From contig CAICTM010000334.1 in the NCBI GenBank assembly GCA_903772945.1, positions 1 through 64,000 on the forward strand: a DNA stretch of 64,000 nt, in the 5' to 3' direction. Below, piece after piece: positions 35,923-45,246 of this stretch; within the stretch, counting starts at the first letter, position 1; every line of letters begins with the position of its first letter. A model generated the notes under the pieces. The model was not told the DNA's origin. It ran no database searches and saw nothing but the letters and a program-made list of their open reading frames with translations. Position numbers and translations under genes: made by a program. The DNA comes from Seminavis robusta. Lineage: Eukaryota > Bacillariophyta > Bacillariophyceae > Naviculales > Naviculaceae.

Positions 35923-37281
35923 CTAGGGATGCTCCCACAGCAATGGCAGGAACAAAGGAGGACCACGCACAAAGTCTTGCTGCTCGAGATCGTCGCAAAG
36001 TGCCTTCACTTGAGACATTTTACATTCCTCAGTGGTTAGACAGAAGTCAGCTTCCATCCTATCGAGGATGGGGTTCTGGAGAATGGAGTGTATGGATACA
36101 TCATTGTCTTCTGCTAGCTCTCCCACCGTTCGGATGATGCCAATAGAATCCATAAACGGGATCCTGATATACCAGGCCCGAGTAAAGTCAAAATCCAGGG
36201 ATATGGTGGACTGCAGTGGAAAGGCGCCACTGGCGGCGGGTCGACTGGTCATGCTGCTGTTGGCCACTCGAACAATGTCCGCCACTACCGAGTTTGCCGC
36301 CGGAAATCTACCTTCTCCAGGTCCTGAATAGGTGCATAGACCAATGTTTCCAGAGTTGACAGCAACACAGTTGTTGTTGCCTCGAGTTGACGCCAATAAG
36401 TGATCATTGGGGATCATTACAGGGCTCACATAAACTGATAAAGCACCGTCATACTGGGCAAATCTTGACATTCGTCCCGCAGTCCCCAGCAATTTGATGG
36501 TGCAGTGAAGTAGTTTTGCATATTCAAAGTCAATGGAAGAGAGCTCTGTTATGCCCCTGCAGGGGATGCTTTTCACAGGAGATACTGTAACACCAAAGGC
36601 CAGCTTTGCCAAAATTGCAATTTTCGCTCGTACGTCGTATCCTTCTACTAGGTTTGTGGTATCTCCTTCCAGCAAGAAGCCTAGATCACGTGCTTCGGTC
36701 AGTGCCTGTTCATAAGGCATGCCTTGCTCCATTTTGCCCAACATGTAGTTGATTGTGCCGTTGCAAACACCCATGACTTGGTGTATCACATCTCCAGCAT
36801 AACAGGATTGTAAGACTTGAACAATGGGTATCCCACCACAAACAGCTGCTTCATAGGCGAATTGTGATTTTGGATTTGTGGCTAACGTCTTTTCGATTTC
36901 AGACATGTGCTCGGCAATCAGTGACTTGTTGGCCGTAATGACGGCCTTGCCCCTCTTGAGAGCTTCCAGAACCACGGTCTTGGCGAGTTCGGTTCCACCC
37001 ATGACTTCTATTATCAATTCAATCGAGTCATCGTTCAATATCGAATTGACATCTGTCACCAGAGACGAAACCTCCGAGTCCAAGTGAAAGCTCCGTGGTT
37101 TGGAAAGATCCTTGACACAGATCTTGGATATGACACAGGGCCGTCGCAAGTGGGGGAGTTGGTGGCCTCCATTTCCACTGTTGCCCATCAAGATCTCATA
37201 GACTCCGCCGCCCACCGTCCCGCCCCCAATCATTCCTATTCTAAGAGGACTGCTGCGACTACCTTGTACCCTCTGAGGCAT
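35923..37281 (-). CDS. Homoserine dehydrogenase (monofunctional, with C-terminal ACT domain)
   Basis: Residues count from the ATG at 37281 (MPQRVQGS), giving 452. The frame is open further upstream but without an ATG, so a 5' exon with a targeting peptide is possible. The NAD(P)-binding site is RIGMIGGGTVGGGVYEIL. Family blocks follow: VITANKSLIAEH, VCGGIPIVQVLQ, MGVCNGTINYML, and the active-site region LLEGDTTNLVEGYDVRAKI with the conserved Asp and Lys. GLCTYSGPGEGRFPAANSV precedes the C-terminal ACT region (AWYIRIPFMDSIGIIRTVGE). The enzyme reduces aspartate semialdehyde to homoserine, the branch point to threonine and methionine. The ACT domain suggests allosteric control, probably by threonine (known for the family, not shown here). 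Unlike plant AK-HSD, no aspartokinase part is fused. Confidence 0.93.
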   Translation of the reverse strand: MPQRVQGSRSSPLRIGMIGGGTVGGGVYEILMGNSGNGGHQLPHLRRPCVISKICVKDLSKPRSFHLDSEVSSLVTDVNSILNDDSIELIIEVMGGTELAKTVVLEALKRGKAVITANKSLIAEHMSEIEKTLATNPKSQFAYEAAVCGGIPIVQVLQSCYAGDVIHQVMGVCNGTINYMLGKMEQGMPYEQALTEARDLGFLLEGDTTNLVEGYDVRAKIAILAKLAFGVTVSPVKSIPCRGITELSSIDFEYAKLLHCTIKLLGTAGRMSRFAQYDGALSVYVSPVMIPNDHLLASTRGNNNCVAVNSGNIGLCTYSGPGEGRFPAANSVVADIVRVANSSMTSRPAASGAFPLQSTISLDFDFTRAWYIRIPFMDSIGIIRTVGELAEDNDVSIHSILQNPILDRMEADFCLTTEECKMSQVKALCDDLEQQDFVRGPPLFLPLLWEHP

Positions 37282-37840
37282 GTTGGCAATGGCAGGTCGT
37301 TCAAGGAACCGAAACAGTGAACAGACCACATCTTCGCGATGCAAGTTTGTTCTGTGAAGTGATGGCTGCAACGTCAGTCAGGAAGACGGCAGATTTGTGA
37401 AAATACCGCAATACCAAAGTAGCCTGACGGTGCGTCTGGAGTCTTTCTTCACAGTTTATTCCAGATTCCTTCTGGGCCTTTTTCATCAATCAGTCATTGC
37501 CTGGATTGGTTGTGTAGTTTCGGATGTACATTTTGGACCACCATTACGTACTAGCTAGTACCAGGTACCGACACGTAGGGTCCAAGGTCCAAGCCCATTG
37601 CATCATCTATGAAGATCTGGAGTAACGTATAGGACGCAATGTGTCATTCTAGCTAGTTCTATACCGGTACCCTCTACCTAGACGAGGCAAGTACTTCCAT
37701 CTGCTAGCTACTAGTTTTTATGTTGTTTTCCTTGAGTCCAACTAACTATTGGTTCTTCTTTCTTGATCTACTACCTGGTACATGCATTGTATTGTGTTTT
37801 TTTGAAATGGGTCTTCAGGTAAGAGCAGTGCTTTGCTCTC
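37282..37840. other. Intergenic, possible upstream exon for homoserine dehydrogenase
   Basis: A minus-strand frame at 37301-37489 begins near MMKKAQKESG and could supply a 5' exon, but no splice pair was convincing. ATACCGGTACCCTC lies near 37661 and ACTAGCTAGTACC near 37550. Nothing else is seen. Confidence 0.35.
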
Positions 37841-38776
37841 TCAAGCTGAAACACCGAAGGCGCTAGAATCAATCACCACGGGAAGGAAGTCACCAGCAAG
37901 ATCATTCATCAAGGTCAAAGCAACATCCTTGAGAGTTCCTTCCAACTCGTCATCCACAAAGGACTCCACCGAGTCAGAGATGTCGGCTGTGATGTTGTAG
38001 TCCCCGTTGGATGTAGACACAGTAGTGGAAATAGTCGTGTCTCCACTCACAGTTGCTTCTGATGTATCAATTTCAAAGTCTTTGACCTCATAGTCAGTGA
38101 TATGGGTCTCTCCAGTGTACTTGGAGAAACCATCCACTTCCACCTCAAAGGTTGCTTTGATGCCTGTGATCTCCACAGAACCAGTGGTGGATGTCTCCAC
38201 GGACAAGCCACAGTCAGTGATTGTTAGTGTGTACGTACCGTTTACTTCAATCTTTTCAATTTCAGTCTCAATCTCAAAGGTTGCGCCTTCCCATTTCACC
38301 TTGTAGTTGGTGGCAGTGTAGGTTGGTGTTTCTTCCATGCTGATACTGTTGAATTTGAGGCTACTAGTTCCAGAAATTTCAGTGATGGAAACATCAACGG
38401 TGCCATTAGCAGTGCAGTTGCCTAGATCGGCTAGATCCTCCAACTCGTATGTCTGAGTGTGCCCATTGAGAGAAAACGGATCCATGTGATTCCCAAGCTC
38501 CTCAATGAAGACACTGCCAAGTTCGTCCTTGAGCGTAGGCATCATCTGTGCAAAAACTGACTCCATGGCATCTGAAACTGCCTGCTTAGCTCTATCAACC
38601 GCATTTCCAACTGCATCCTTGGCGTTATCAATCATGCCACCAATGAACAGCTCACGGCCAGCTTGACCATCATTCTTCGATTGTGGGGAGTTTGAAGTGG
38701 TGCTACGCAGGCTCCCATGGGCCAAAACGGCCATCATGGAGGCAAAGAGAAGGAGAAAAGCAGAAACAACTTTCAT
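37841..38776 (-). CDS. Secreted protein of unknown function, beta-rich
   Basis: Single exon, 311 residues. Residues 1-19 form a clear signal peptide (MKVVSAFLLLFASMMAVLAH). A GREL sequence follows near residue 40. Residues ~45-90 are helical and amphipathic (DNAKDAVGNAVDRAKQAVSDAMES). Residues ~110-270 alternate hydrophobic and Thr/Ser/Glu residues in the manner of long beta strands (TYTLTITDCGLSVETST, VEITGIKATFEVEVDGF). Two cysteines occur in the mature part, and there are several N-glycosylation sequons (NCT, NGT, NIT). The layout recalls lipid-binding TULIP/BPI folds, but this is only a resemblance. I do not recognise the gene. It probably acts outside the cell or in the endomembrane system. 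Confidence 0.75.
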   Translation of the reverse strand: MKVVSAFLLLFASMMAVLAHGSLRSTTSNSPQSKNDGQAGRELFIGGMIDNAKDAVGNAVDRAKQAVSDAMESVFAQMMPTLKDELGSVFIEELGNHMDPFSLNGHTQTYELEDLADLGNCTANGTVDVSITEISGTSSLKFNSISMEETPTYTATNYKVKWEGATFEIETEIEKIEVNGTYTLTITDCGLSVETSTTGSVEITGIKATFEVEVDGFSKYTGETHITDYEVKDFEIDTSEATVSGDTTISTTVSTSNGDYNITADISDSVESFVDDELEGTLKDVALTLMNDLAGDFLPVVIDSSAFGVSA

Positions 38777-39231
38777 CTTGTTGGTTGCCTTTGGACGAAA
38801 ACAGATTTGTGAGAAATTTCTGTACTATTGTCTTGTTGTGTTGCATGGTGACCGGTTGACTTTGGATATGCATGGATTGTTTTGGATTTGTGAGACCAGG
38901 CCCATTACGCAATCTTGCCGAGCGGAGTTTTCATAGTGCGCAAAATAGATTGCCTTTTGGGATGTTCCGATGCCTGTGCGCGTGCGCATTCCCGTCTCAA
39001 AGAACAAAAAGCGTCGCCCATAGCGGTGCGGTAACACCACTTTGCTTATGGGCAGACTATGTTTTGGAAATGTCGAATGTGTTGTGGTGGAACTAAAACT
39101 CTCCCTGACAATCTAGCTAGCTAGCTACAGACTGACAGTATTCGCTTCTTTCATCGGTGCTAAACTAAAACCACCAATCCAAATAAATATCGGGCGTACA
39201 GGAACCGCATCGATGCAATGGATCATACCAA
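38777..39231. other. Intergenic between two minus-strand genes
   Basis: Promoter side of the secreted-protein gene. CTAGCTAGCTAGCTAC lies near 39112, and AATCAATCAATC-type repeats lie at the right edge. No gene is seen. Confidence 0.45.
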
Positions 39232-41118
39232 TCAATCAATCTTGGGACATGTACCTGGCTTGGCCGTGCGGCAGGCTTCACAAGATTTTTTGCCAAGAGC
39301 GTTCTCCAACGTGCAGATAGGGCACTTCCATTTCGTGACGCGTGGGGCCCCTCGGCGGCTTGGAGGAGTGGGTTCACTCGGACTCGTTACAACGCTCTTC
39401 CTGGAGGACCTCTTGGCACCTTCCCAGTCAGAATCTTCATCCTCGCTGCCACCTTCATCACTTCTGTCGCCGTCGTTGCTACTATCATCATCGCTGTCAT
39501 CGTCCTCCACCACCTTGCGCTTCTTGTTCTTCTTGCCAGACGAGGCTCTCTCGTCAACACCACGCTTGCTTCCTTTCTTGGTGCTGTTGGTCGTTTCACT
39601 TGCTGCTGCTAATTTGGCCAGCTCTTGCTGCTGTTCTACCAAATGGGACGTGGTTTTGTCCCACTGCTTAACCAATGCCTTTTGTCGTTTGGCGGCCCTT
39701 TTCTTATCTTCCAATGCCTTGTTGGATTGTTGCTGGAGACTGGCCACGAATGTTTCCATCTGTTCCAAGTCTTGTCGCTTGCGCTTCAATTCCTTATCCG
39801 CCTTTTTGTATGCATCTTGGGTAGCCTTGTAGGTTGTCTCGGTCCATTCGACCATGTTTTGAGCCAGTTCCAGTGACTCTTCTTGCGCCTGCTCTACAGG
39901 ATTCTTCTTTGTCTTTTTCTGTCGTTTCTTGGTGGTGCTTGTTTTGGCACTAGGAGTTTTGGCTGATGGAGTCTTGGAGTTATTCTCAGGAGGTTTTTGG
40001 TTTTTCGCAGTGGCGTTGGAACCTGCCGTGTTGGTGCCGTCGGTGGAAGCAGCAGTACTCGTATCTGCTGGCGTCTTTTTGTTGGCACTTGCCTTGTTCT
40101 TGGTCGCGGGGGTGATCAAGGCCGTCTTGTTCTTGGCAGACTGTGCTTGTTGCGGTTTGTTGGATTCTTTATTTTGGCCGCAATTTTTCTTGCGTTGTGC
40201 TGCATTTGCTTTGGCTTTGGAACCACTGCCCGTGCTAGTGTTTTTGGATGGAGGAATGGTGGTCTTTTTGGATGGCGGAGTGTTGGTTTTGGCAGCAGCA
40301 TCCTTCTGGTGAATACTTGTATTGTCCTTGTCTTCGTCCTTGTTGTCATTGGGGTTGGGCACCGGCAGGTTTTCCAGCTGACTCTTCTCCTTGTTGGAGG
40401 ATGCAGTGGATTTGGCAGTTTTGTCCTTTGCGGTAGTAGTAGTAGTACGGCTTGTGGCAGTTTTATTGGTGGATGACTCCTTGGCGGCATCTTTTGACCC
40501 GTCAGTCTTTGTCCTCTTCGCCTGCTGTGGTGACGGCTTTCTGGGCTTCGCAGGAGCCTTGAAGTAATTGGTAGCAGCTACCGATTCCTCATCAGTTTCT
40601 TCTTCGTCCTCTGAAGAGAGAAGATCAGGAGTCTTGCTGGGTCTACCTTTGGCACTGGTAGTACTAGTGCCCTTTGCGGCCTGGGTTGCATTCATCTTCT
40701 TGGCTTCTGTATCCGCCAGTTTCTTCTCATTGGATCCTGTAGAAACCGATTGTGACGTAGGCTTTGACTTGGTCGTGTCCTTGGGGGGCGCCAATGCCAC
40801 GGTAGAGTCGGCATCCGAGTCTTCTTCCTCGGAAGAAGAAGAGAGTACAGGTTTCTTGCTGCTACCGATATTATTCCGCGTACCTGCAATGGAGACCCTC
40901 CTGGCAGTTGCACCCTTAGTGCTGATAGAGGCGGCATTAACAGCAGGATTAATAGTAGACTTGGTAGTGGTTCGCGTTCTTAGAAGGAGTTTTTCCTCCT
41001 CGTCCGACGATGATGAAGCTGGCGACATGATGTCAGCAGCCTTGGGAGGAGCGGCGGTGGTTGCGGCGGGAGGAGGAGGAGAAGCAGTTTGGCGGTTGCT
41101 TCGACGAGGAGCAATCAT
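39232..41118 (-). CDS. Nuclear-type disordered protein with C-terminal RanBP2 zinc finger
   Basis: Single exon, 628 residues from the ATG at 41118 (MIAPRRSNRQ). A longer start at 41247 (MYGNTNT) is possible but its extra residues lack features. The protein is mostly disordered, rich in Lys, Ser, Thr and Ala, with casein-kinase-2-like acidic clusters (SSSSDEEE, SSSSEEEDSDADS, SSEDEEETDEES). Residues ~455-560 form a coiled coil (ADKELKRKRQDLEQMETFVA). Basic nuclear-signal-like runs occur (KKRQKKTKKN, KKNKKRK). The last 40 residues are a RanBP2-type finger, W-K-C-x2-C-x3-N-x6-C-x2-C (KWKCPICTLENALGKKSCEAC). Such fingers bind single-stranded RNA or ubiquitin. The role is unknown, and chromatin or RNA processing is a guess. 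Confidence 0.75.
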   Translation of the reverse strand: MIAPRRSNRQTASPPPPAATTAAPPKAADIMSPASSSSDEEEKLLLRTRTTTKSTINPAVNAASISTKGATARRVSIAGTRNNIGSSKKPVLSSSSEEEDSDADSTVALAPPKDTTKSKPTSQSVSTGSNEKKLADTEAKKMNATQAAKGTSTTSAKGRPSKTPDLLSSEDEEETDEESVAATNYFKAPAKPRKPSPQQAKRTKTDGSKDAAKESSTNKTATSRTTTTTAKDKTAKSTASSNKEKSQLENLPVPNPNDNKDEDKDNTSIHQKDAAAKTNTPPSKKTTIPPSKNTSTGSGSKAKANAAQRKKNCGQNKESNKPQQAQSAKNKTALITPATKNKASANKKTPADTSTAASTDGTNTAGSNATAKNQKPPENNSKTPSAKTPSAKTSTTKKRQKKTKKNPVEQAQEESLELAQNMVEWTETTYKATQDAYKKADKELKRKRQDLEQMETFVASLQQQSNKALEDKKRAAKRQKALVKQWDKTTSHLVEQQQELAKLAAASETTNSTKKGSKRGVDERASSGKKNKKRKVVEDDDSDDDSSNDGDRSDEGGSEDEDSDWEGAKRSSRKSVVTSPSEPTPPSRRGAPRVTKWKCPICTLENALGKKSCEACRTAKPGTCPKID

Positions 41119-41477
41119 GTTCGTCACAAGATGAAGGGGTGGTAACCCAAGAACCATAGTACGATAGGATTGCCTCAAGAAACAAACTATGAAGGAGGAG
41201 ACAAGGTGGCTACCCAATTCTACTAGAGTATTAGTATTGCCATACATTCACAAGAAGATAGCGGCATGAAAAATAGTGTCATTCCTCTTTTCGCGCTATT
41301 GTTTTGCCTCCAAAACGCGTGTCGTCCCTCCTTTTTGCGGGAACATCAAAGAACCCTTGTGCCTTCTTTTTTAAAAAGCTTCCAGATCGTTTCGCTGGCT
41401 TATTGCATTTCCATCATCAACGCCGAGATGAACCGAGAAGGGGTGAGCAGAAAGTAATAGATGGTTGTAGATGGTAG

Positions 41478-42725
41478 ATGAAGGTCTACCAACGTTTGAT
41501 GCACGGGATCGTGGTAGTTGGTTGTCTTTTTGTTATCTGGATGAACAAGAAGAATGTGGAACTGACTGCGCATGATCCAAAGGCGACCCCACGGCGGTAT
41601 CCACTGATACCGTCGGATCTGCCGGTACCGATTCCAATAATAGAAGCCAAGTCGACTACCACCACGGAACTTCCTGTGGTTGTTGTGGACATTATCTCGA
41701 TAGGATCGGCACAAAACAAGGCTCTGCAACAAGTGCAAAAGGAAACTTTTGGATCCCATCCCATGGTCCGATTCTTCTGGGATATTACCGAACAAGACGA
41801 TCCCAACCCAAAATGTGCTACCTCTCTAACCTACAATGATACCCTCGCCATCCGACAACTCTGTCGAAGTCCCGAATTCCACCTGGATCAGCCACGTATG
41901 CTCAAGAAAATCCGTCACCACATCTTTAGCAAGGAATACCTAGATCCAAAACCAAAAGACAGCATCCCGGGTTGGATGTGTGCTCAGCAACGACCCATGG
42001 CGGGATTGCTCAAGGCCATGAAGGCATACGAACAGCAGGAAAAACCAGATTTTCTCATCATTATGGATGACGATACCTATTACAATATGGATCTCATGTT
42101 GTCTCTTCATAACAGACACAACTTTTCCAAAAAGACTGCCATGACATCCCCTTGTTTTTACACTTCGCCAGTACGCTATCCACAAGGGGGCTTTGGCAGT
42201 GTCTGGACCAAGGGACTGCTCAATGCCATTCAAAAACCCATTCTCTGCAAAACAAAGAAACAACACAAGAACATTTGCGACTACATTCAACAAAACAACT
42301 TTGGGGAACGATCCTTGTTTCAAGAAAAAATGGGAATCTTGAACATACTTCAAGCCTACACCCAACAGGGAGACTTTTTGGATCATGCCCATTGGTGGAA
42401 CAACCATACCAATGCTGCCACGACGGTGGGATTTTGTCTTCACAGTGATTTGATCTGGGGTTGGCTCATGATTCTGATTGGAAAACTCATGCATCCTCGA
42501 CTCAAGATTGAACTTTGGGGAGCCAACAACAACAACAATGTCAACTTACCTACTCCAGACCCCCATTTAATCAACAATGTCAATGCCTCTCGTGATGACA
42601 TGCTGTGTCATCTGGTCAAGGACAACTGCACTGTCACTTCGCCAGCATGCCACTACCAATCCAAACAATCCATGAGACGTTTGCATGCCGCGGCCATGCA
42701 GCAACAACGGGAAAAGTACACATAA
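41478..42725 (+). CDS. Golgi type II glycosyltransferase-like protein (GT31/Fringe-like)
   Basis: Single exon, 415 residues from the ATG at 41478 (MKVYQRLMHG). Residues ~8-23 form a signal anchor (GIVVVGCLFVIWM) after a short basic cytosolic end. The catalytic region contains KPDFLIIMDDDTYYNMDLML, a DDD metal and nucleotide-sugar motif as in beta-1,3-glycosyltransferases of family GT31. YPQGGFGSVWTKGLL resembles the glycine-rich acceptor block. Several sequons (NNHTN, NASR) and paired cysteines fit a lumenal enzyme. It would add a sugar to glycoproteins or glycolipids. The donor and acceptor are unknown. No intron is present. Confidence 0.72.
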   Translation: MKVYQRLMHGIVVVGCLFVIWMNKKNVELTAHDPKATPRRYPLIPSDLPVPIPIIEAKSTTTTELPVVVVDIISIGSAQNKALQQVQKETFGSHPMVRFFWDITEQDDPNPKCATSLTYNDTLAIRQLCRSPEFHLDQPRMLKKIRHHIFSKEYLDPKPKDSIPGWMCAQQRPMAGLLKAMKAYEQQEKPDFLIIMDDDTYYNMDLMLSLHNRHNFSKKTAMTSPCFYTSPVRYPQGGFGSVWTKGLLNAIQKPILCKTKKQHKNICDYIQQNNFGERSLFQEKMGILNILQAYTQQGDFLDHAHWWNNHTNAATTVGFCLHSDLIWGWLMILIGKLMHPRLKIELWGANNNNNVNLPTPDPHLINNVNASRDDMLCHLVKDNCTVTSPACHYQSKQSMRRLHAAAMQQQREKYT

Positions 42726-43060
42726 CGTACTCATTGGTATGCGGAGTCATTCGAGCACAGACGGTTCAAGAATAGGGCAATGGGAACGAGAGATTCGCAT
42801 TGACGGGTGAGGGCTTGCGTACCATGTGATTGCCAAACTCGCATGTCATCTATGCAAGGGTTTCACAAAGACAGCATGTCTAGTCTTTATCTTTATTTCG
42901 AGTCTACTTGAACGGCAAAAGTTCTTCACCCAAGCTTTGTTTGTCCCATCACTGCCAAAGACGCATCACTCCCCATCTGCCAAAGCCATCGCATACAACC
43001 AACTCAAGTAAACCGAGGCACTTCTCTCTGGCAGCCCCACGTCTACTAGCTAGACCCACA
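42726..43060. other. Intergenic between convergent genes
   Basis: 335 bp between two 3' ends. No gene or clear element is seen. Confidence 0.5.
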
Positions 43061-43975
43061 TCAGAGATCAAACTTTTCAAAGGAGTCATCACAATGCCAG
43101 AACGCAATGGTTCCATAGCCCACGTCGGCTGGAGAGTTCGAGTAGATCAGACCGCCTGTGGAGTACTGGGAAACGTCGCTGTCGTCGTCTTCCGCGATTC
43201 GGTCGTCGCCATCTGAAAACGCTGCTCTCAAGTGATGTCGTGCAAAGAGAAACATAATCATGGTCCCCATCAAAGAAAGGCGCAAAACAAAGAAGATGGT
43301 CTGATAGTTTCGTCCTCGTTGGCTCTGCTGCGAAGAAATGGCCATGGCCGTAGACGCCGTCTCTTCCGATAAACGACCTGCCGAATGCTCCAGTGTTGCT
43401 TCGCTGGACAAAGTCTCCGATGGAACTGGTTCTTGGGAGGAAGCATCGGTTCGGGTATCTTTGAGAGCGTGTGCTGTTGCCTCTCCCGAGTAAGCCATTG
43501 TCATGCCAGGAGCTTGATTCGCATGGACCGAAGCATCTCCCACGGGTATCAGCAACATGCGGTAGCGCGATTTTTTGCCAGCTGATCCACCCAGAAGCGG
43601 TATTGCTGATAGCAACTCGCCGTTGTCCGCCTCGAACGCGTACTTGCGGTCGTCCTTCTGATGAAGTCTTCGTCCGCCACCACCATTGCCAAGGCGGTTC
43701 TTTTGTCGGTTTCTAGGAAGCTGATAGCTGTTTCGTTCGAGCTGCTGGCGTCGAGTCTTCTTCCGTAACTGTTCTTCCTCCAATGACGGCGATGTCCACA
43801 ATACAAATACGCTAAGAGAAAGTGCAAATCCCATCAGTAGAATGGGCACAAGCTTTACTCCCTTCGACATGACTATTGGTTTGGTTTCGTCTGCAGGCAG
43901 TATCGTTCTTTGGCTGGAAGTGGACAAGAGGAAGCACGCTCCCGTGATAACTTGTGTTTCTCGGTCGTTGCTCAT
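43061..43975 (-). CDS. Two-span membrane protein with C-terminal EKFDL tail
   Basis: Single exon, 304 residues. Residues ~42-62 form a first span (LVPILLMGFALSLSVFVLW). The middle part is rich in Arg, Gln and Asn (KKTRRQQLERNSYQLPRNRQ) and then Ser/Thr/Glu. Residues ~222-245 form a second span (TIFFVLRLSLMGTMIMFLFA), followed by RHHLRAAF and an acidic tail that ends GYGTIAFWHCDDSFEKFDL. The plan (span, variable loop, span, basic stop, tail with an aromatic-Trp-Asp-EKFD end) is that of the protein at 34010-35743, although the loops share nothing obvious. The function is unknown. The next gene upstream on the same strand encodes a silaffin-like membrane protein. Confidence 0.7.
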   Translation of the reverse strand: MSNDRETQVITGACFLLSTSSQRTILPADETKPIVMSKGVKLVPILLMGFALSLSVFVLWTSPSLEEEQLRKKTRRQQLERNSYQLPRNRQKNRLGNGGGGRRLHQKDDRKYAFEADNGELLSAIPLLGGSAGKKSRYRMLLIPVGDASVHANQAPGMTMAYSGEATAHALKDTRTDASSQEPVPSETLSSEATLEHSAGRLSEETASTAMAISSQQSQRGRNYQTIFFVLRLSLMGTMIMFLFARHHLRAAFSDGDDRIAEDDDSDVSQYSTGGLIYSNSPADVGYGTIAFWHCDDSFEKFDL

Positions 43976-44409
43976 ATTCCATCATCAGACTGACTAGAAC
44001 CGATTGAATTGTAACGGCCTGAGCAAAACACGAGGCAGATTTTGAAAATCTCTTTGGAACGATGAATCACGCACCGAAACCAGACCGCTCCCACCAAGGT
44101 TCCGGTACGAAGCAGTCGTACCAGTACTTTCAATGTAATACGAAACATTCTTTACTATCATTATCACACTAGTGCTAGTTCCAAAGTGTTTGATGCAAGA
44201 CATTGCATCACCATCCTGCGAAAGCTGTCCGAAGATAAACAGAAGGTCAACTTGCATGCTTTCTGACCGGATTTCATTCGCCACTGCTAGTCGAGGCTGG
44301 TTCTTTCCTCTTCCGCTCCTCATCGTAAGCGCGACTGCGCCGCCTTGTAGCCCGATGTCCATTGTCCCGCCAGACTTCATCATCATTATCATCTTGCAAG
44401 CTTCACTGC
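43976..44409. other. Gap between two minus-strand genes
   Basis: A minus-strand frame at 43994-44392 (about 130 codons) is open but shows no family, no signal and no splice link to its neighbour. I do not call it. It must also hold the promoter of the gene at 43061-43975. Confidence 0.4.
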
Positions 44410-45246
44410 TTACAGACGTGCTGCTGTAGCTGTTGGCGCTGCGGTACCGGCGGTCGTTGGAGCTGTGGTACCATCTGTGGTTGGGGCCGTGGTTGTGGTT
44501 GTGGGCGCTGATGGCGAAGGAGCCGATGTTCCCGCTGGGGATGTCGATGCCGATGGACTTGCATCGGGCGATGTAGATGCCGACGGACTTGCATCGGGCG
44601 ATGTAGATGTCGACGGACTTGCATCGGGAGACTTGGTGACAGTTGGGAAAGGGGTGAAAGTGGGGAATGGTGTCCAGGTGGGAACAGGGGTTGCGGTAGG
44701 GATGGGCGTAGAAGTTGGGAAAGGGGTAGATGTAGGGAATGGAGTCTGGGTGGGGAACGGGCTGAAGGTGTCCTCAGGATTAACTCCGCTTCTTCCTCTT
44801 CCTCCTTTTGACTTGGACTTGCTGCCACCCTTTCCACCTTTTCCTTTGGATCTTCCAGAGTAGCCTCTGCCACCACCCTTACCTTTTCCTTTTCCTTTCA
44901 GCCGGCGAGCAGATCGATCATCTTCATCCACGGAGGCACTCTCATCAACTTCGGTATTAACGCTAAGGCGTCTGTGTGCTCGGATGTTTTTGACTGTTGT
45001 AAGAAGAGGGTCTTCCAGCATTGGTTGAACAGGTGTATCGTTCTGCTCAACGTTTTCGGGTTGTTCAAACATCGCAGGTGTTTCAACAGGGACAGGGGCC
45101 TTTGCTTTCTCTGTTGGCTCCCATTGGAGTGCAATGATACCACAGAGAAACAAGAGGATTGCGGCATTTCTAGCAATTGCAACTACAGACATTCGACTGG
45201 GGGTGGTATCCCTTGGAATACCTGCAGATTGAGCTTGTTCGGTCAT
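44410..45246 (-). CDS. Silaffin-like type II membrane protein: KGKG/SKSK cluster plus Pro/Thr/Ser mucin-like tail
   Basis: Single exon, 278 residues. Residues ~20-43 form a membrane anchor (VVAIARNAAILLFLCGIIAL). AHRRLSV near residue 92 and SARRLKG near residue 113 are RXL-type sites, the sequence at which several diatom silica proteins are cut. Residues ~114-152 are a lysine/glycine/serine cluster (KGKGKGKGGGRGYSGRSKG, GGSKSKSKGGRGRSG). Residues ~160-210 repeat PFPT-x-TPFPT, and ~210-240 carry three copies of the 10-mer SPDASPSAST. The tail is Thr/Pro/Ala. Lysine-serine clusters next to hydroxy-residue-rich tails are typical of silaffins and related biosilica proteins. A silica-wall or extracellular matrix role is an inference from composition. 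KGKG stretches are also common in other diatom secreted proteins. Confidence 0.7.
   Translation of the reverse strand: MTEQAQSAGIPRDTTPSRMSVVAIARNAAILLFLCGIIALQWEPTEKAKAPVPVETPAMFEQPENVEQNDTPVQPMLEDPLLTTVKNIRAHRRLSVNTEVDESASVDEDDRSARRLKGKGKGKGGGRGYSGRSKGKGGKGGSKSKSKGGRGRSGVNPEDTFSPFPTQTPFPTSTPFPTSTPIPTATPVPTWTPFPTFTPFPTVTKSPDASPSTSTSPDASPSASTSPDASPSASTSPAGTSAPSPSAPTTTTTAPTTDGTTAPTTAGTAAPTATAARL

Noticed and set aside
39929-41134. Plus-strand frames rich in Val, Leu and Phe
   Set aside because: Antisense of the disordered Lys/Ser/Ala-rich RanBP2-finger gene.
43994-44392. Minus-strand 132-codon frame
   Set aside because: No family, no signal, and it lies where the next gene's promoter should be. 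Left uncalled, though a real small gene is not excluded.
44465-44863. Plus-strand 132-codon frame rich in Val, Gly and Asp
   Set aside because: Antisense of the Pro/Thr/Ser repeats of the silaffin-like gene.
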